From Spirosoma pollinicola (GTDB taxonomy: Bacteria > Bacteroidota > Bacteroidia > Cytophagales > Spirosomataceae), in NCBI RefSeq assembly GCF_002831565.1, contig NZ_CP025096.1, positions 4,822,501-4,886,500 on the forward strand: a stretch of DNA of 64,000 bases, written 5' to 3'. The notes under the pieces were generated by a model, which made no database searches, was not told where the DNA came from, and was given only the letters and a program-made list of their open reading frames with translations. Of the stretch, positions 53,793-61,640 are shown one piece after another (within the stretch, counting starts at the first letter, position 1; each line of letters opens with the position of its first letter). A program made the translations under genes and the position numbers.

Positions 53793-54047
53793 CTATTTTA
53801 GGCTATAAAATTTCACCCGCTTATCGGCGTTTTGCTCGATCAGCCGCTGCTCAGTGGCTTTTCGATCGCGTTTATCGCACCAAAGTTGCGCGTACGAAGT
53901 CCGGTCTACCTCGATGGGAATGCGGTACTCTAAACGCCCCCCGGCCAGTTTGATCCGGCGAATATGGAGGGTTGGGGGCCGCTTGCTTTTGCGGACGGGC
54001 GGCACCTGAATCTGGCGAAGGCGGGGAGCAGTTGAGGCGTGTTCCAT
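53793..54047 (-). CDS. Small basic element protein of unknown function, possibly leaderless
   Basis: An 84-residue very basic protein (MEHASTAPRLRQIQVPPVRKSKRPPTLHIRRI, then KLAGGRLEYRIPIEVDRTSYAQLWCDKRDR). The element promoter upstream has its -7 box only 4 nt before this ATG, so the mRNA would begin at or near the start codon (leaderless), or the true start is GTG at codon 15 (54005). No family was recognised. Confidence 0.5.
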   Translation of the reverse strand: MEHASTAPRLRQIQVPPVRKSKRPPTLHIRRIKLAGGRLEYRIPIEVDRTSYAQLWCDKRDRKATEQRLIEQNADKRVKFYSLK

Positions 54048-54051
54048 GTAC

Positions 54052-54132
54052 TAAAGATACGCCCGTCAGCCCTGGGTATGGTCGCTAGTTGATACGGCTT
54101 GCAAAGCTGTGTTGCCTTCTTTCCCCCGTTAT
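54052..54132 (-). promoter_or_regulatory. Element promoter (ATAACGGGG-N64-TATCTTTA)
   Basis: Minus strand: ATAACGGGG at 54132-54124, 64 nt, then TATCTTTA at 54059-54052. The -7 box ends 4 nt before ATG 54047. An ACTTCACC element lies at 54145-54152, 12 nt further upstream. Confidence 0.75.
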
Positions 54133-54264
54133 CTTGAATGATTGGGTGAAGTGATACAGGCAGGGTGAATAGCTTTGTAAATGACACCTATGGAGCGTTT
54201 CACCCTTTTCCGGTTACCAAAGACGTCCAAGTCTTAGGCCATTTTCACGAACATTGTTCAGGTT

Positions 54265-55476
54265 TTATCCGTGTCTTTTTTGTCGTCTGTTCCGGCTACG
54301 TCTGGCCGGGCCCACCTCTACAGCCACTGGATTTTTCGATTTGCGAAGCGATTTCTGACGTAACAATTCTGCGTACCGCCGTTGAATAGATTCCGCAGTC
54401 GTGTAGGGCATGTCGGCCCATCCATACAGCTGCGCGATGTGCTGTCGCACCATCGCCAGTACCTTTGCATCGTCCAATCCGATCATCTCGGTTGGCCAGC
54501 CTTTGGTAAAGCGGATTCTTTTTGGCAGCCTTTGTTGTAAGGCGGTCCTCTCCTGCGCTCGATACTTGGCTTGCCGGTGGCCCATTTGCTGTTCAGCCGA
54601 TAAAAGCTCTGGTGCCAGGCTTGCCAGCCAGGTAGAACCCTGAAAGGAGAAACCCGATGCATTTTCAAGATCGATCAGCTGACGATACGCTGCATGATTG
54701 TGGAGGGCTTTAAGCGCCCCGCGTAAATCGGACTGACTAGACATAATGCAAAAGGTACACGAAACCCGGCTGCAACCGTAGTGGCGATAGGCTTGGTGAA
54801 TGGGCAAGTTTCCTACCTTGTGGGCGTCCCAAACCTGAGCCAGCGTCCAGTCGACCAGGGGATTCCAGGTAATACCGCTTGTATTCTTTTTCTTACGCAA
54901 CAGGGCCGGCTGGGGCTGCTGGACGGGCGTACGCTGCCGGTCCTTGCTTTCGGTCCGGCGAACGCCGGTTACCGAAATGATTACCTGATTGGGAAACAGT
55001 TCGGTTAGTCGCTGGCAGATAATGGCTGTTTTCAATTCGCTCGTGCAGAACCGCATGGATGGGGTCGACCAGGGCAGAATTAGCGATACGCAGGAGAGGT
55101 TTTTGTAGCGTTCCACATTAGATTGCCAACGTTGTTGCCAACGCTCGATCATGCCTCCCTGCCGGCGTTGTACGGTAATTAACGGAATGCCTAGTTGATG
55201 AGCTACCCGTTGACAAATACGGGCGGAGTCCTCCCATTCAATCTGCCCCAGGTCTGCATGAACCAGGACGCGCGGACCCCGGTGACCGATCCGGTTCAGG
55301 TAAGCCATTACGGCCCAGGCACAGGCCGATGAATCTTTTCCGCCACTAATGCCAATGGCAACCGGGGCCTGCTGAGCGAGTAGGCGATTGACTTCGTCAT
55401 CAATGGCCAGGCCAAAACCCTCGTCCGTTGAACGGACGGACATTTCAGGTGAAGCAAAAAGAGAAAGCTGGCTCAT
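54265..55476 (-). CDS. PP-loop ATPase of the PAPS reductase family (DndC/CysH-like)
   Basis: A 403-residue protein of the phosphoadenosine-phosphosulfate reductase family. The PP-loop is GISGGKDSS (residues 42-50); RFCTSELK (residues 142-149, C144) and C235, C240, C243 (GCSRVSCTFC) are the zinc or Fe-S set. Such stand-alone enzymes on plasmids and phages are related to DndC, which acts on DNA sulfur modification, but no other dnd gene is seen. It starts MSQLSLFASPE, with QLSLF as a clamp-binding-like motif, and overlaps the LytTR gene by ATGA, which fixes the start at 55476. Confidence 0.75.
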   Translation of the reverse strand: MSQLSLFASPEMSVRSTDEGFGLAIDDEVNRLLAQQAPVAIGISGGKDSSACAWAVMAYLNRIGHRGPRVLVHADLGQIEWEDSARICQRVAHQLGIPLITVQRRQGGMIERWQQRWQSNVERYKNLSCVSLILPWSTPSMRFCTSELKTAIICQRLTELFPNQVIISVTGVRRTESKDRQRTPVQQPQPALLRKKKNTSGITWNPLVDWTLAQVWDAHKVGNLPIHQAYRHYGCSRVSCTFCIMSSQSDLRGALKALHNHAAYRQLIDLENASGFSFQGSTWLASLAPELLSAEQQMGHRQAKYRAQERTALQQRLPKRIRFTKGWPTEMIGLDDAKVLAMVRQHIAQLYGWADMPYTTAESIQRRYAELLRQKSLRKSKNPVAVEVGPARRSRNRRQKRHG

Positions 55477-55859
55477 ATAAGGATTTGGTTTGTCTTCTTT
55501 GCTTTCCGGCATGACCTGCTGCAGGTCTGGGATTGATTCCGTTGCAGCATACTTTGTAACACGGGTAAAAGCGTGTATACCCGGCTTTGGGCAATAGGTA
55601 AACGCACGCCACCCACTAGCTCAACGTCAAACAAAGGGCGTTTCTGAGAGCGGGTTTGCTGATGTATCTGAAGCAGATATTCCGGATTGATAACGTATTG
55701 TTTATGAATTCGCAGAAAGCTGGGATAATACTGAGCCACTAGGGCAAGCGGGCCCCGTCGAAGATCCCGGTATCCCGATAAAAGATGGGTCCAGGTATAA
55801 TTCTGTTCGCCTGACAAATAGCATACCTGTCGAGCCAATGAGAAGGGTCGATGATTCAT
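55473..55859 (-). CDS. Stand-alone LytTR DNA-binding protein
   Basis: A 128-residue protein containing a LytTR domain: YPSFLRIHKQYVINPEYLLQI, then VELVGGVRLPIAQSRVYTLLPVLQ. No receiver domain is present, so it is a stand-alone regulator. It overlaps the PP-loop gene by ATGA and is the only clear transcription regulator seen in the element part of this window, so it could control the element. Confidence 0.78.
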   Translation of the reverse strand: MNHRPFSLARQVCYLSGEQNYTWTHLLSGYRDLRRGPLALVAQYYPSFLRIHKQYVINPEYLLQIHQQTRSQKRPLFDVELVGGVRLPIAQSRVYTLLPVLQSMLQRNQSQTCSRSCRKAKKTNQILI

Positions 55860-55971
55860 GACCGGGAAGAATTAATAAACAGGTTAACGAGCCACCGCAC
55901 GACTAAAGAGCGCATAGGGGCAAGGCGTCCCTTAGTAAGCTTGTCTGACGGCTCTCTCTAAAGTCAGCCAA

Positions 55972-56160
55972 TCAACTTGGCTTTTTGAATTCAAGAATCA
56001 GTTCTCCATCCTGCCAGAGTTCGGTATTATTCATGTACACTTCTCTTGACCATTCCGCGAAATGTCTGGCGTCTGACTGGAATTTGAACGTAGCGAATGG
56101 TTCGGTTTGACCCTTGATGCGCACTTCACATCTAAAGGGATTTTCTTTTTGCTTAGCCAT
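55972..56160 (-). CDS. Small element protein of unknown function
   Basis: A 62-residue protein (MAKQKENPFRCEVRIKGQTEPFATFKFQSDARHFAEWSREVYMNNTELWQDGELILEFKKPS). It looks like a small alpha/beta protein, charge-rich. It has its own element promoter 34 nt upstream, which makes it likely real despite its size. Confidence 0.55.
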   Translation of the reverse strand: MAKQKENPFRCEVRIKGQTEPFATFKFQSDARHFAEWSREVYMNNTELWQDGELILEFKKPS

Positions 56161-56194
56161 AGCATCCGGGGACAGTTCACTGTTTCTTCTTTCC

Positions 56195-56276
56195 TAAAGA
56201 TACAGCTCTTCAGGGGGGGCAATGACCAAAATGTACTGGCTGCGCGTATTGTCCGGGCCGCCCTTTTCCCTGTTAT
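56195..56276 (-). promoter_or_regulatory. Element promoter (ATAACAGGG-N65-TATCTTTA)
   Basis: Minus strand: ATAACAGGG at 56276-56268 followed by AAAAGGGC (the same eight bases as in the PRTRC promoter), 65 nt, then TATCTTTA at 56202-56195, 34 nt before ATG 56160. No ACTTCACC is seen here. It lies in the region where a longer plus-strand frame (from 56222) opens. Confidence 0.75.
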
Positions 56277-56374
56277 ACCGGCGTTTACGCCATCTTTTTT
56301 ACAAGTCAATTTTTATCCATTATTTTAATCAGACAATCGCCTTTACCGATCTATATGGATCAGATTTTACGCTC

Positions 56375-56821
56375 ATGACTCTTTTCTTCTGCTGCATTGG
56401 TCTCATCGCACTGGTGTCAGTCCTTACGGTGCTGGCCTTAATTTTACTGAGCAGGATACGCCGTGAGCAGCAGCGTCGTGTGCAGCTGCACCAGCAGGTT
56501 TGCCGTCAACAACATCGGCTTCAGGTTGATCAGGATGTGATCCGGCATTTGTATCTCCGGAGTGGGGTTTCGCATGAGCAGGTGCAGCGGTGGATCGATG
56601 GCCTAACCGAAAGCGAGTTTTACGCTACATTTTTGTGGGAAGATTTGGTTGATGAGTCAGGTGAAGTCATTGCCTTGTATGGCCAGGGCAATCTCCCCTT
56701 ACGCCGGCTGGATCGCAGCCGGATGGCCAGTCAGCAAGGTATCGAGCTGTTAAGTGATTCCTTTACTCGTCGGCAACGCATTTACTTCCAGATGCGCCGG
56801 CATATCCTGCCCACTGTATGA
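56375..56821 (+). CDS. Single-pass membrane protein, first gene of a two-gene module
   Basis: A 148-residue protein with one strong membrane segment at the N-terminus (MTLFFCCIGLIALVSVLTVL), then an Arg/Gln-rich linker (SRIRREQQRRVQLHQQVC) and a soluble part of about 110 residues. The frame opens earlier at 56222, but that part runs across the opposite-strand promoter, so ATG 56375 is preferred. It overlaps the next gene by ATGA. I recognise no family. Both genes run on the plus strand, against the neighbouring element genes. Confidence 0.55.
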   Translation: MTLFFCCIGLIALVSVLTVLALILLSRIRREQQRRVQLHQQVCRQQHRLQVDQDVIRHLYLRSGVSHEQVQRWIDGLTESEFYATFLWEDLVDESGEVIALYGQGNLPLRRLDRSRMASQQGIELLSDSFTRRQRIYFQMRRHILPTV

Positions 56822-58545
56822 CAATGGCTGTGTATCCTAAGTTTGAGGACTTTTTTCCAGAGCAAACCAGACCCCAGATTTCGGATTTGCTGGCGACGGC
56901 ATCATCCCGCGATTTATTAAAAGCAACCGCTTTTCTGAACGCTCAGGTCCATCTGAAACAGCGTAATTTAGCTGCGCAAGAGAAAATTTTTTACAAATGG
57001 ATTCGCGTTTTTGACGAATTTCCAGATTTGAATGAGCGATATACTTCATTCAAACACCAAGTTCATGCATCGAATGGCCAGGTCGTACTTTTCACCGCTC
57101 ACCAACTTTTGCAACTTACCGAGCAGATTCTGTTAAACTTTAATGATCTACCGCCGAAAGATAGCCATGATGTAGCCGATGAGTGGGTTCAGTTTAAACT
57201 CTGGCTGCTAATTAATTCCGCCGGAGATGAAGCAGTTCAGGAAGCGTTAGGACAACAGGACGGTGACATTGCGGACATGATGCTGGTCAATGAGGCCGAT
57301 CATTACGAGTTTACGGGCCGAAAGGATTTTGCCTATCAAACAATGCTGGCCCATGCCTTTTTCGAGTACCTGTCTGAGAATAACGATCTCCAGCCTTACT
57401 TACTGGAATTTACAACTAAAAAACATGTAGCTGATTATGCAGAGTATCTCCGTCATCTAGTCGGTACGTACGCGGGCATCTTTACAGCTGAATCGTTCGA
57501 CTTCAGCGTTAAGGAAGGCTCAGAGGCAGACATAGCTTTTTTTGACTCGTTTGCCTATGATTTGTCGATGGACCAGCTTAAAGACTTAAGCGCCACGTAC
57601 TCACCCGATCCTGACTTTAAACTTATTCGCACAAAGCCTTTAATAAAAGAAGGGCCAAGGCAGTATTACCCCCTTTTTCATAATTTCTACGTTGACAAGA
57701 TTTACCAGGGACTGCTTTTTGATTTCTACCAATTAACTTCAATCCAAGATAAATTCAAACGATTCGATAACTTTCTCCAGCATTTAGGCCAGGAATTTGC
57801 TGAGACAAATTTGTTTTACCGGTTTTTAGAAGGGTGTTTTAGGCCTAAAAGTCAGTTCGTTGCTGTTCCAGGTAATCGTTATTCGGATTCAGAATATTCG
57901 GATTATTACGTCCGGGATGGGAACCGGCTTTTTCTGTTTGAATTTAAGAATAGCATCATAGCTGCCGGCGTTAAACATTCGGCCGATGCTACACAAATTA
58001 AAGAGGCTGTATTAAAAAAATTAGTCGCAAGCACCAACGATGGCAAGCAGCAGAAGAAAGGAATAAGCCAGCTATTGTCGGTCTTAAAGACTGTGGCAAA
58101 TGGGGGTTTTAACTTCGACCCCATATCACCTGAACTGGCTAAATCGCTGCAGATTTACCCAATCATTGTTCACACGGACGACTTTTTCTCCTTGAGTAGT
58201 GTTCAATTCATTGTTAATGAAGAGTTTCGCAAAAAATTTAATGATGATCCTATATCTGCGCCCTACGTCCATGATGTTACCTTAATGCATCTGAAAGACA
58301 TTCTCAGTATTCAATTTTTAGCGCGTTCAGGCCACCTGACTATCAAAGAAGTTATGCATCAATATAAGGCCCGTTACCGCATAATTAATCAGTTCGTTCC
58401 TCAAACGCCTGAACAATATCAAAGGCACGTGTTTAAAAAGTACGAAGATTTCCGGTCCACAGTGCAAGATTTAATACCAGAATATGTTGACCAGGAAGCC
58501 CTGATGACCCGGCTGACGGAGGCCCTTGGTTTAGCTAGTTCATAA
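56818..58545 (+). CDS. Large protein of unknown function with a PD-(D/E)XK-like motif
   Basis: A 575-residue protein, mostly helical in the first 300 residues. In the middle, SDYYVRDGNRLFLFEFKNS (residues 361-379) has D362, then E375-x-K377 after a hydrophobic strand, the pattern of a PD-(D/E)XK nuclease core. A helical C-terminal region of about 190 residues follows. It is coupled to the membrane protein before it by ATGA. The base composition is visibly more A+T-rich than the surrounding element. A defence or DNA-processing role is a guess; no known system was matched. Confidence 0.6.
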   Translation: MTMAVYPKFEDFFPEQTRPQISDLLATASSRDLLKATAFLNAQVHLKQRNLAAQEKIFYKWIRVFDEFPDLNERYTSFKHQVHASNGQVVLFTAHQLLQLTEQILLNFNDLPPKDSHDVADEWVQFKLWLLINSAGDEAVQEALGQQDGDIADMMLVNEADHYEFTGRKDFAYQTMLAHAFFEYLSENNDLQPYLLEFTTKKHVADYAEYLRHLVGTYAGIFTAESFDFSVKEGSEADIAFFDSFAYDLSMDQLKDLSATYSPDPDFKLIRTKPLIKEGPRQYYPLFHNFYVDKIYQGLLFDFYQLTSIQDKFKRFDNFLQHLGQEFAETNLFYRFLEGCFRPKSQFVAVPGNRYSDSEYSDYYVRDGNRLFLFEFKNSIIAAGVKHSADATQIKEAVLKKLVASTNDGKQQKKGISQLLSVLKTVANGGFNFDPISPELAKSLQIYPIIVHTDDFFSLSSVQFIVNEEFRKKFNDDPISAPYVHDVTLMHLKDILSIQFLARSGHLTIKEVMHQYKARYRIINQFVPQTPEQYQRHVFKKYEDFRSTVQDLIPEYVDQEALMTRLTEALGLASS

Positions 58546-58561
58546 ATTAATCGACACGGTA

Positions 58562-59002
58562 TCATTCCAACTTAAGTCCAAGGTGAAATAAACTTTCATC
58601 ATTCGAATAAAGCAGAAGTGTATCAGCATGACAGGGGTTAGGCTTCCCTTCCTTTGCTAAAAGGGAGCAAAAGCAGGCTAAATTTTTTCCTTTTAATAAG
58701 ATCAGGTTACCACGCATCCAAACAAACCGCTGCCGAATGGCTTCGCTAACAGAAGACCCATCACTCGGTAAAGCATAGGGATCAGCCAGTAGTTGAGCGA
58801 ACCGGTCAACGACCAGTTGCTGGGCTAGTTGGTGAATTTGTTCCGGATTAACGATTCCTGCTTTAGCGCCTTGCTGCTCGGCTAGCTCATAAACGTCGGT
58901 TAGTTGGAACGGATTACCAAACCGGCCGGGCCGACAGACACTGATTGTGTTTGGTGGTAACCGGTATCCTTTCGTTCGTTTACGCTGTACACGGATAGGC
59001 AT
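58562..59002 (-). CDS. DUF4326 domain protein
   Basis: A 146-residue protein matching DUF4326: MPIRVQRKRTKGYRLPPNTISVCRPGRFGNPFQL at the start and LKGKNLACFCSLLAKEGKPNPCHADTLLLY at the end, with the conserved CxC and CHAD. The family is common in phages and plasmids, with no proven reaction. It lies 64 nt after the nuclease-like gene 59067-59693, probably in the same operon. Confidence 0.85.
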   Translation of the reverse strand: MPIRVQRKRTKGYRLPPNTISVCRPGRFGNPFQLTDVYELAEQQGAKAGIVNPEQIHQLAQQLVVDRFAQLLADPYALPSDGSSVSEAIRQRFVWMRGNLILLKGKNLACFCSLLAKEGKPNPCHADTLLLYSNDESLFHLGLKLE

Positions 59003-59066
59003 TTACGTTTGTCTGTTTATGCGTTTTTTTGGATTGGAATTTTGCTGGTGGCTTGAGCTGCTATTT

Positions 59067-59693
59067 TTACTCGATTTGCCAGGATGTTGGTTGATAAGGC
59101 TGCTGTTTCCAGGACCGCAATAATGACTGGTATTTACGGCGACCATAGTTAATAAATGAATCGTCGATTACGTGTTCCAGCTTAAACAATTGATGGGGCT
59201 TCTGTTTTTGAACTCCCAGGATCTGATACCTGGTAACGCCTTGTCCACCCTGTTGGCAACCATCCAGATAGAAAGCGGCCTGGCGGTCGTAATCATACGT
59301 TTGACAAGCGGTTAAAAATTCTGTGTAGCTTGTAGCCGACGTCGTTTTAACGTCAACGATCAGGCTTTCTGCCGGAACGCGTAAGTCAATTCGTGCTTTG
59401 CAGAGAAGTTTTGTCCGTTCATCCTCCCAAAAGTGCGCCTGCTCACAGATACCCTTTTTGAGCAGTTCAGGAAAATCAGCGTCGTTTCGTATCACCTCAA
59501 GCATCCGTTTTATAGCCGTAGCCCCCTTACCAGCGGGTTCGACGCCAGGAGTCAGTAATAAGTGGTCATGGAAAAGAGTACCGAATGCCAGTGCCTGGCT
59601 AAAGATTGGGATCGGCTTACGTCCGAACAGAAGTTTGTTTTTAAACTCGGTCAAGTCCGAGTTAGCAATTCGGGGAATGGCTCGGTAATTCAT
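59067..59693 (-). CDS. PD-(D/E)XK exonuclease-like protein
   Basis: A 208-residue nuclease of the RecE/YqaJ-like PD-(D/E)XK group. GTLFHDHLLL (His/Asp), CKARIDLR and the core IVDVKTT (D-x-K) followed by YDYDRQAAFYLDG (Gln motif) are typical. It may process DNA ends for single-strand annealing. The long frame opens at 59750, but that GTG lies in the promoter itself, so ATG 59693 (MNYRAIPRIANSDLTEFK) is the start. Confidence 0.8.
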   Translation of the reverse strand: MNYRAIPRIANSDLTEFKNKLLFGRKPIPIFSQALAFGTLFHDHLLLTPGVEPAGKGATAIKRMLEVIRNDADFPELLKKGICEQAHFWEDERTKLLCKARIDLRVPAESLIVDVKTTSATSYTEFLTACQTYDYDRQAAFYLDGCQQGGQGVTRYQILGVQKQKPHQLFKLEHVIDDSFINYGRRKYQSLLRSWKQQPYQPTSWQIE

Positions 59694-59739
59694 AATCTGC
59701 TGTTGTTGTAAATACCCACCAGATAAGCTTTTTACAACA

Positions 59740-59821
59740 ACAAGATACACCGCGCTGATGCGCCAACGGACTTAACAGAGAAGTAAGTAAACCCTTGTTT
59801 AACAGCTTTTTACCCTGTTAT
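59740..59821 (-). promoter_or_regulatory. Element promoter (ATAACAGGG-N65-TATCTTG)
   Basis: Minus strand: ATAACAGGG at 59821-59813, 65 nt, then TATCTTG at 59747-59741, 46 nt before ATG 59693. An ACTTCACT element lies at 59849-59856, 27 nt further upstream. Confidence 0.7.
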
Positions 59822-59935
59822 TAATAGCAATTGGGCTTACGCCGAATTAGTGAAGTTAGTACCCAAAATACCTGTCCCCGACGTACCTCTTCACTATGGG
59901 TGTTTATGGCGTTGTTTAACCAACGTAATATAGTG

Positions 59936-61021
59936 CTACAAATCTAACATTAATTGACCGCTGGGTAATGCCTGAATCGTTTGAAAGCTGGACAGACTGA
60001 TGCCCACCAGTCGTACCCCTTTTGTTAAGTCCTGGATTCCCGATAGCAAGTCCATACTCAGTTGTTGTAGCTGAGATAAATTAGTGACGGCCGTGAGCAT
60101 TGTCCGACTTCGGGTAATCTGCTGAAAATCCGCGTACTTGACTTTTAACGTGACCGTTCTGCCTACCATACCCGTGCGTTCACAGTAAGCCCACACTCGT
60201 ATGACTAGTGGGCTTAACTGATCCGCTATAGCGGCATAATCGGTCAAATCCTGCTCAAACGTTGTTTCAGCGCCCACTGACTTCCGTTCCCGATTGGGCG
60301 TAACCGGCCGCTGATCAATAGCGCGCGCTATGGAATAAAAGTAAGCACCTGCCTTGCCAAAATGCTCGTTTAAGAATAGTTCGCTCCGCGCCCGTAAATC
60401 CATCCCCGTAAAGATGCCCAGCTGATTCATTTTATCGGCCGTTACGCGGCCAATACCATGAAACTGGCCAACCAGAAGTTTTTCGACAAATGCCAGGCCC
60501 TGGTGTGGTTTGATGACAAATAGTCCATCCGGTTTTCGATAGTCCGAGGCTAATTTAGCTAAGAATTTATTATAGGAAACCCCCGCTGATGCCGTTAATT
60601 GGGTTCGTGCTTTAATCTGCTCCTTAATGGTTTGCGCCAGTTGCGTAGCGGTGCACCCATCGGGTAGGCTAGCCGTTACATCCAGATACGCTTCATCGAG
60701 TGAGAGCGGTTCAATCAAATCCGTATACTGAGCAAACACAGTCCGAATCTGAGCCGATACGGCTTTATATACCTCAAATCGCGGCTTGACAAATAGTAGG
60801 TCAGGGCACTTCCGGATCGCGATCGACGAGGCCATTGCCGAACGTACGCCATAGGTTCGGGCTTCATAGCTGGCTGCCGCGACAACACCCCGCTGACGGG
60901 AGCCGCCAACGGCCACAGGCTTTCCGCGTAAGTCAGGATTATCGCGCTGCTCAACCGATGCGTAAAAGGCGTCCATATCGACGTGGATAATTTTACGAAA
61001 TTGAGTCTGTTCCTGCGCCAT
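59936..61021 (-). CDS. dinB: DNA polymerase IV (Y-family)
   Basis: A 361-residue Y-family translesion polymerase. HVDMDAFYASVEQ (D15, D17) and SLDEAYLDV (D109, E110) are the metal-binding motifs. The last residues GQLMLDL resemble the C-terminal clamp-binding peptide of DinB. I use ATG 61021 (MAQEQTQFRKIIHVDMDAFY); the longer frame reads through a palindrome at 61070. It is the last gene of an operon with the small genes 61114-61326 and 61380-61640. Confidence 0.93.
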   Translation of the reverse strand: MAQEQTQFRKIIHVDMDAFYASVEQRDNPDLRGKPVAVGGSRQRGVVAAASYEARTYGVRSAMASSIAIRKCPDLLFVKPRFEVYKAVSAQIRTVFAQYTDLIEPLSLDEAYLDVTASLPDGCTATQLAQTIKEQIKARTQLTASAGVSYNKFLAKLASDYRKPDGLFVIKPHQGLAFVEKLLVGQFHGIGRVTADKMNQLGIFTGMDLRARSELFLNEHFGKAGAYFYSIARAIDQRPVTPNRERKSVGAETTFEQDLTDYAAIADQLSPLVIRVWAYCERTGMVGRTVTLKVKYADFQQITRSRTMLTAVTNLSQLQQLSMDLLSGIQDLTKGVRLVGISLSSFQTIQALPSGQLMLDL

Positions 61022-61069
61022 GAATGAATCCCAGGTGTCGTTTAAGTTGAAAAATTTATTTTTCCGAGG

Positions 61070-61101
61070 TGCGTAATGTCCAAAATTTTGGACATTACGC
61101 A
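61070..61101. promoter_or_regulatory. Perfect 32-bp palindrome upstream of dinB
   Basis: TGCGTAATGTCCAAAA and its exact reverse complement meet without a loop. It lies 49 nt upstream of the dinB start and 12 nt after the stop of the gene before it. With no loop and no T-run it looks like an operator for a dimeric repressor rather than a terminator. Confidence 0.7.
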
Positions 61102-61113
61102 TCGATTTCAAGG

Positions 61114-61326
61114 CTATGGATAAACCGATTCGATCTCCGGCTTATAATTGGACGGATGACTTAGATTACATGAACCAGTCTGCTGAAAGCGGCTTGTCTG
61201 AGCCGTTACTATCTGTTCAGCCGGACTATACCAACGCCCGGTCATCCGGTATAAAGCTGCCTCGAATTCCCGCAACTGCCGATCCAGTTCGGGCTGATCA
61301 GGTTTGAGCATTTTCTTTTCGGTCAT
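61114..61326 (-). CDS. Small protein of unknown function upstream of dinB
   Basis: A 70-residue protein from ATG 61326 (MTEKKMLKPDQPELDRQLREFEAALYRMTGRWYSPAEQ); an earlier start at 61365 is possible. It contains one amphipathic helix and a Trp/Tyr turn. It lies between the gene at 61380 and dinB. No family was recognised. Confidence 0.5.
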   Translation of the reverse strand: MTEKKMLKPDQPELDRQLREFEAALYRMTGRWYSPAEQIVTAQTSRFQQTGSCNLSHPSNYKPEIESVYP

Positions 61327-61379
61327 TGAACACGTTATCGAAAACCGGCCGTAGCCACCCTGCATGACGGAAGAAGTGG

Positions 61380-61640
61380 TTATGAATTATTTGCCATCGG
61401 GTAGACATCTAAACCGATTTGCTCAAGATAAGGCTCTAAAGCAATGCTGCTGCGGAACGAACGGCAGGCTGTTATCTGATTTAGATCCTGACTGTAGCGG
61501 ATCTCAACGTAGAAAGTTTCCAGGGCATACAGACATAAATACGATATGCCGACTCGTCTGGTTACTAAAAAAGTGCCGTCTTCGAAGGCACTTGCCAGCT
61601 GCTTTTCGTGGGAAAGCCGATTGAACTCGTAGAGGGTCAT
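61380..61640 (-). CDS. Small conserved protein of unknown function, first gene of dinB operon
   Basis: An 86-residue protein MTLYEFNRLSHEKQLASAFEDGTFLVTRRVGISYLCLYALETFYVEIRYSQDLNQITACRSF. The look (Tyr/Phe-rich alternating strands, final LEPYLEQIGLDVYP) is familiar from mobile Bacteroidota elements, but no function is known to me. It is divergent from the umuD-like gene and probably transcribed with dinB. Confidence 0.6.
   Translation of the reverse strand: MTLYEFNRLSHEKQLASAFEDGTFLVTRRVGISYLCLYALETFYVEIRYSQDLNQITACRSFRSSIALEPYLEQIGLDVYPMANNS

Noticed and set aside
56222..56374. Longer start of the small membrane protein
   Set aside because: The extra 51 residues cross a conserved opposite-strand promoter and place a basic stretch before the membrane segment that does not look like part of the protein.
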